Assembly: GCA_036346225.1 (NCBI GenBank)
Contig: JARFIW010001185.1
Span: 930,001 to 994,000 of the forward strand
Length of the DNA stretch: 64,000 bases
Source of the DNA: Platerodrilus igneus
Lineage: Eukaryota; Arthropoda; Insecta; Coleoptera; Lycidae
Direction of reading: 5' to 3'
Part shown: in pieces, positions 58,526-64,000 of the stretch
Numbering within the stretch: the first letter of the stretch is position 1
How the letters are laid out: each line of letters opens with the position of its first letter
The notes under the pieces: generated by a model
Seen by the model: only the letters and a program-made list of their open reading frames with translations
The model's database searches: none
What the model was told of the DNA's origin: nothing
Position numbers and translations under genes: made by a program

Positions 58526-59375
58526 CTAAACATTTACCAAACTAGACATACTATCAGAGTCTATTGTATTAATAATACGTTTAGAAACATCAACATTTTC
58601 CAATGAAGATTGTGGTGCATCGACAGCAATTGCCAAGGAATTTTGATTTACAATTGCTTTTGATTTTATGGAGATTGTAGCTACATTTCCATTAAAAATT
58701 TTCTCAGCAGCTTCATTTTTACATTCCAGGGAATCTGCAACATATCCTTCTGCTATTGTGGATGATTTCCATCCGCCATGACGCTTTAGGCTAAGTATAC
58801 TCCCCTTTGAATCGGCCAACAACGTAGTTGATGTTCGTCGAAAAGCATGGCCTGTATAAAGAAGTGGTTCTAACAGATTAAAAAAGGTAGCTATAATTGA
58901 GGGAATCTTGGAAAACGTATTCTTTCCTATAGGTTGATTAAAACCTGCAGAAAATTTCAAAAATAATCTCGTTTGTTTCATTGCTTTTGCAGAGCATATA
59001 TTTCTAGCAGCAAAGTATTTCCTTACAATTAGAAGGTATCCAACACCATGTATATCGTTATTGATAATGGTAAAGGTGCGTGAAATGTTGTTCTGTGTTT
59101 CACGTAGGTCAATAACCATCAAATCGGTATTGTCTTGGACATCTTGCAGTTATAATTTCAAAAGTTCGTTCGTACGACATGCTCCGGCAATACCAATTAC
59201 AGCCACCGCCTAAAACCTTACATTTTATAAAATGTTCCGTATATTAAATTGAAAAAGTGCAACCTACCTTAAACAACAGGTATATATCGTCTGGTGTATC
59301 TTTTATGAAGCAACATACGTTTTCTCTCGTAAAGACCTTTAACTTCTTTGGGGTGTGCCACGTACCTAGACATAG
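58526..59375 (-). pseudogene. Crypton tyrosine recombinase, broken
   Basis: Two exons read on the minus strand: 59375-59268 (TPKKLKVFTRENVCCF; DDIYLLFK) and 59209-58526, with a 58-bp GT-AG intron. Catalytic residues of the tyrosine recombinase fold are visible: R in GACRTNEL (about 59175), H-x-x-R in GHAFRRTS, H/W in KRHGGWKSS and Y in AEGYVADS. This set and the linker fit insect Cryptons, which move as circles without a DDE enzyme. An in-frame TAA near 59150 after ELLKL breaks exon 2; otherwise 198 codons are open to 58526. N-terminal exons were not located. Inactive as it stands, though catalytically complete. Confidence 0.75.
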
Positions 59376-61004
59376 CTGGAAGAAAAGTAAATACCAAGCT
59401 AACTATCAAACGCGGAGAGGGAGGAGAGGGATTCGCCTACATGCCAAAAAAACAAAAAAATAAGGTACATCGCCCACGATTATCTATTAACACAAAAATA
59501 AATTAAGGATTCTGTACATACAAGCGAAAGCAATAGATTAAGTGATATTATTTTACAGCAAACAGTTATACGGACAATTTAGGAATTTAGATACGAAGTG
59601 CGCATCTCGTATCTTACACAAAATAAAATAAATCAGTAGTAAATAAACTTGTGAGAGCTTTTGTCAAGCGTTTTTAAACTTTCACCTAATACTTTTTATA
59701 AAATAAACTAATTAGTAGGAAAGTATTAACGTGTGAGAGCTTTTGTCAGACATCTTTTAAATTGTACATAGCACCGTTTGTAAAATAAACCAATCAATAT
59801 ATAAGAATAAGCGTATGTCTGTCCAACATTTTTAACAATGGTACATCACACCTGTAGAGCGATAATATCGATTAACAGCAACAAACAATAGTTCTACAAT
59901 GTCACGTTTTCTATCTCGTAACTACACCAAACGCTGATACGAAATATGCCATTGACACACACAAAAGAAAACGAGTTGCATACCTATAGGTGTCCGGATG
60001 CTTAGCTTGCAAGTCGTCGAGGGTGAGTCAACACAGAAACGCCGCAGTATTCAGGATCTAGTCACCCTCCCATCGTAAATACAGCAGCGATCCACAAACA
60101 AAAGCAGCTGGTCCACGACAACGAACAGGTGGGCCTACACAAAGAAAGAGCCCATTTGACCTCCGGCTAAAAAAAAGCTAAAACGAGAATCTGATTAAAA
60201 TGGGTACGCGCGGGGAAACTCAAGACGCAAGACACCTCCTAGTTGTCGAACAAAAAAAAACAAACGTGCATTGCTTTTGAAATATGGTGACGAATAATGT
60301 AGAAAATATTTCGACGGACAAACTGCAGAATCAAATTCAACATTGGTTCAAATGACACGAATTCAAACTACAAATCCTAGCTTATCGAAGCGCGATTAAA
60401 ACTGAAAAACACGCTATCAAATAATAGTAGGATCTATCATTTCGTTAAGTCTTTAAATGGGAAACACAAAAGAAGCAATTATACGCGGTCGTAATGTATA
60501 TCAAGATAACGGGTACTTAAAACAGGATATAAACTATTTATTATAGCATAAACTTGTCGTTTCAAAGCAACTAGATTTAAGTTGAGGAATTATTAGAAAG
60601 CGTATTTATTATTAATTATGTTGAAGGATTTAACAGTAGAAACGGAATTTATTCGAGCGGGTATTGAATTAACCAGGGAAATTTTAAAAGCAAAATTGGA
60701 ATGCCACAGGTGTAGCAATAATTTTTTTTTAAAACGCACGCAGTTTCATATACTGTGAAATGTCGACGTTGTCGTATAATGCTAACCTGCTTTTCAGCGC
60801 ACTTTTCTAAGCACACCAATTTTTGAAGTTTTTGTATCTTAATTTTGATTTTTTAGGAAATAATTATTGGGTAGCTGTTTTCGCAACTTCATTAACGTTT
60901 TAAACACTAACCAATAAATCTCTTTTATAGGACTTTTGTGAATGACAGAACACACAATAATATTATTGTTGAACTATTTTGATTAGATAATAGATGCCAT
61001 AGTT
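59376..61004. other. No gene seen apart from a short tandem repeat
   Basis: AT-rich. Only the repeat at 59651-59830 was noticed. Crypton N-terminal exons may lie here but none could be identified. Confidence 0.4.
59651..59830. repeat. Tandem repeat of about 90 bp, two diverged units
   Basis: Words GTGAGAGCTTTTGTCA and AAAATAAACTAAT with spacing about 90 bp are shared by both units. The second unit is more degenerate at its end. Confidence 0.65.
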
Positions 61005-61110
61005 AGAAACCCATGGTTACGTGTCTAAGCCTACATTAAATAATTCTTTTAATTTTACTTGAATTTTAAACTTATATTAATTAATTTAAAGCGATTTTTA
61101 ATGATTTGTA
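61005..61110. repeat. Dispersed repeat, copy 2
   Basis: Diverged direct copy of 56380-56482. It directly precedes another palindromic element, as copy 1 does. Confidence 0.55.
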
Positions 61111-61122
61111 GGTATGGAAAAA

Positions 61123-61251
61123 ATAGTATACATACCGCGAGACGTAAGTGATTTGCAGTGCCTCGACATTTGCAGCCCGTGCGAAGCGAGGGCTGCAAAC
61201 AGTCTCGTCACCGTTAATCCTACTTACGTCCCCTAGTATGTAATATACTAT
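61123..61251. repeat. Imperfect palindromic element (MITE-like)
   Basis: Ends ATAGTATACAT and GTAATATACTAT; inner words ACGTAAGT and ACTTACGT; centre GCAGCCC/GGGCTGC around GTGCGAAGCGAG. The palindrome is imperfect but spans about 129 bp. Confidence 0.65.
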
Positions 61252-62092
61252 TAAATAGCGATTCCAATGTTTCTACTTTTAACCCTTTACTGCTTCCTGT
61301 AGCAGAATCTCTCTCCATTTAGCATAAATCATGAAAATGAACCGTTCAGTTTAGTGCACTCTGTTACAATATTACTACGACATTATTCAGTTCTTATTGG
61401 CCACTGCTGTAAAGTTATTTTCGCATACACAGAGACAATTGATGGCTGCGTCACTTGATTGCTCACGTCACACGTAGAACGCTTAATTGCTGATATTTTG
61501 TGTTGTGTTCGTGCCATAGCAAAAGTAAACGACAACTGGTAATCGTTTTTATAAAATATGGTACTTGTAATTTTGAGGTTATTTGGGTAGGGTTTCCACT
61601 TCAAACGTAAATCATTGTGTATATTTTGATAATTATTTCACGTTTCTCTGTTATCACTTTTTGCATAAAGATGGAATTCAAAGTATAGAAACCATATGAT
61701 GGAGCAGAATACGCAACTGTTTTTTCCCAGCAAAGCTGCATTGAAAAAGGATCAAAGACACAAATCCTCCGAATATACAGCAAACACAGAAGGAACAAAA
61801 ATATCTGTTGTGTCATTGAACATTATGTCTAGCACTTTTCGAATATGTTCATTGCATTTATTTCAGCAACGAACTTTGAGTCTTTGTAGTGTAAAAAACT
61901 TAATGTATTACACGCATACTTGTCGCATTAAAGATCATGTGATTGCCACTACATTTGCGAAGACCCACTTGTTAACTCATTATAATATGGTTGAGTTTAA
62001 TTATTATGCTAGTGATTGTGATAGAACTGACTTTACTTAGACGCAAAACTCAACCACCATACATATGGTCGAAATGAAAGCAAACTCAACAA
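61252..62092. other. No gene supported
   Basis: A 114-codon open frame (61696-62040, plus strand) exists, but it has no recognised motif and mixed codon use. Left unassigned. Confidence 0.4.
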
Positions 62093-63763
62093 TATTTATT
62101 TATTTATTTAATCTAACATTTTCTTAACTTACTACCTAATATTAAAGCAGGTCCGTCTTTCCCCCTGCTGTAACTTGTGTGTGTTGGTTAATTGTGGGTT
62201 GGGTGAGTGTGTGTGAGTGCGTGTGTTTGTTTGTAACTGGGGGTCCGACCATCGGCAACCGGATATCGAGGTTCCCCAATGTGGGTGATGCCCCGTTGTG
62301 CACCGCAGCCGTCGGCAGCCGAAAACCACGATGCTCTATCGGACACCACTTAATTGTAGTATTGGATGGGTGATTGTGTTTGTGTGATTGCGCGTATCTG
62401 TATATGTGGGGGGGGAGTGCTGTGATGCTGTGAGTGTGTGGGAGGGTTTGTGTGGGTGTGAGGGCATCGCCGCCCCCTTCCTCTGCACCGGGACAATCAC
62501 CAACCGGAAATTTCAGTACATTGCGAGACGCACCCCGCCGCCCGTTACCTCTTCAGGGCTTCGTCAGGGCCGTAGCCGGATACCCAAGTTTTAAAAGAGG
62601 CAATGTATGTATGTGTGTTTATGTGCAATGTGTGTACGACCCGTTTACAGCTACAATAAGGGGAAATTTTTTATATTTTCTTACATTGCCCCTTATTGCT
62701 ACTTATTGCTATTTTAAAATTAGGGTTACTGTTAGTAATGAACGACGTATTCTACTACGTAATCTACTCTTAACCTATCTTAAATCTACTGTTGGTCCTT
62801 ATGATTAGACGGGTTGAGATTCTAATATATGGCGCATGCATTCAACATATTAGGGGCTGATGTTTGGGATGGGGTGGGGTGTCTTTAACTATCAAGCGTA
62901 AACGCTCCTGGAATTCCAATCGTTGTCTTTTGTGTCTAGGTTCTGGTTTCGCTATTGTAGCCCGTCGAGGTATTTTTATGTAGTGTTGTCGTGGATTTTT
63001 TGTGCGAGTGCGTTTAGATGTAGAAAGAAGTCCTTTCCCTATATCATTTCCTGCAGTGTTTTGTCTTGTAGTGTTAGTCTGTGTGTGTTGAGTTCATGGT
63101 ACAAGTCTATGCAATTAAACACTAGGTATTCGGGTGATCCTATTTCTCCACAAGTGCATGTGTCACTGTCTTTTAGTCTCAATCTCAGTGTGTATGTTGG
63201 GTATGGTCCGTGACCTGGTCAGCTAATGTATTAGTCCTTGTGTTGGTATGAGGTGTTTTGTTAGTCCATTTTTGATGTTTGTGTTGTGCTCTAATCCCAT
63301 CGTCTTTGCCATTCAGCTATTATGCTGTTTTTGAATTCTGCTTTGATTGTGAGTAGGTTGTCCGTTGGCGCCTACTGTGGTTATGTGAGTCGTGTAGTTA
63401 GATTTCGTCCAGTGCTAGTCCTAGGTATTTAGTGGTTTTCGTTTGCCTTATTGTGATGTTGTTTAGTTTTATTGTCGGACCTTGTAATAACGTTCCTTTC
63501 GTGATTATATAACTGGTTTTGTGCGGAGCAATACTCAGATTGTTGGTTCTACACCATGCCTGTGTTTCAGCAAGGGCGATGTAAGCCTTGCTTGAAATCT
63601 CGGCCCTGAAATTGCCTTTTACCACTAGTAAAATGTTGTCAGCGTATGCAACCGTCAATGCATCCTCATTCATGTTGTTCGGGTTTTCCAGTAGTCTGAA
63701 AGTATGTAAGCTTGGCTTGATTATTTGTTTAATATGCATAAGCAAAATAATTATAAAGCTCAT
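62093..63763 (-). pseudogene. Non-LTR retrotransposon (LINE) RT C-terminus and 3' end, minus strand
   Basis: 63763-63398 holds the end of the RT palm (TVAYADNILLVVKG, normally YADD) and TNNLSIAPHKTSY. After a stop near 63398 the frame resumes at about 63210-62920 with YPTYTLRLRLKDSDTC and CGEIGSPEYLVFNC, the cysteine-containing tail of LINE ORF2. 62890-62110 is a GT-rich 3' region, and an (AAAT)n tail in element sense lies at about 62093-62112. Clade not certain (I/R1/CR1-like). The catalytic box is mutated and the frame broken; the 5' part is beyond the window or lost. Confidence 0.72.
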
Positions 63764-64000
63764 AAATAGGTATAAATGAAAGTTAAATCGTTAAAAATCA
63801 ATAATTTGTACAGTTTGAGGTAGTTTGGAAATCTTCCGTAATCTTCGGAACACTTCGGAAGGCTTCGTTGTTGCTTGGCGGTAACGGGCGTCACCGTTTC
63901 GTTCCAGTGGAGCATTTTATGGTTATATGTTTCAAAATGTATCGAGCCTTGTACGTAATCCATCACCACTTTCTGGCGTTGGAGCCAAGATTCACCCAGA
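63764..64000. other. No recognised feature at window end
   Basis: An open frame exists on the minus strand (63760-63969), but I recognise no domain. It could be part of the LINE or a separate repeat. Confidence 0.35.

Noticed and set aside
61696..62040. 114-codon open frame on the plus strand
   Set aside because: No motif, no signal peptide, no promoter or splice context; length is possible by chance in this composition.

Overview
The window is AT-rich animal DNA, almost certainly from an insect or another arthropod. It has the mobile-element set of insect genomes (BEL/Pao, Ty3/gypsy, hAT, DD41D mariner, Crypton, LINEs, Polinton), very short introns (48-58 bp), and two likely host coding pieces: a small secreted TIL-type protease inhibitor at 3148-3432 and the first coding exon of an M1 aminopeptidase at 51754-51942. 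Nothing bacterial was seen. Nearly everything else is nested or decayed mobile DNA.

Layout. 0.8-2.0 kb: broken hAT transposase. 3.1-3.6 kb: complete two-exon TIL gene with TATA box, initiator and poly(A) signal. 4.1-7.8 kb: internally deleted BEL/Pao element with two LTRs and a 5-bp target-site duplication (TSD). About 9.6-39.9 kb: an old Ty3/gypsy element (gypsy A, plus strand) split by three later insertions. These are a DD41D mariner in its leader (10.2-11.7 kb), a 15.1-kb Polinton-type element in its protease (14038-29175), and a second, very young gypsy element on the minus strand between its RT and RNase H (30654-38798). 39.9-42.5 kb: a second, diverged Polinton remnant with two small extra ORFs. 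44.5 kb: a 9-bp minisatellite. 46-47.5 kb: a four-exon DDE transposase pseudogene. 47.8-49.0 kb: a LINE fragment. 51.8 kb: the aminopeptidase exon. 56.5-61.3 kb: MITEs, a cysteine-rich-tail ORF and a Crypton tyrosine recombinase. 62.1-63.8 kb: another LINE on the minus strand.

The most striking object is the Polinton at 14038-29175. It has ends beginning 5'-AG, a 6-bp TSD (GATACC) and about 53-bp terminal inverted repeats, as the superfamily should. Instead of the usual set of about ten genes it is a giant palindrome: two near-identical 5.4-kb arms, each with one inactivated protein-primed DNA polymerase B gene, facing each other across a 2.9-kb spacer. The spacer holds a third copy of the element's terminal region, a perfect hairpin and satellite arrays. 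The gypsy A protease frame resumes exactly across the TSD, so the palindrome entered as one integrated unit, or was rebuilt inside one. This resembles the snap-back defective genomes of protein-primed linear replicons.

No mobile element here appears to have all its genes intact. Only the TIL gene, a small zinc-finger ORF and the aminopeptidase exon have undamaged frames. Coordinates of frameshifts are approximate because they were read by eye.
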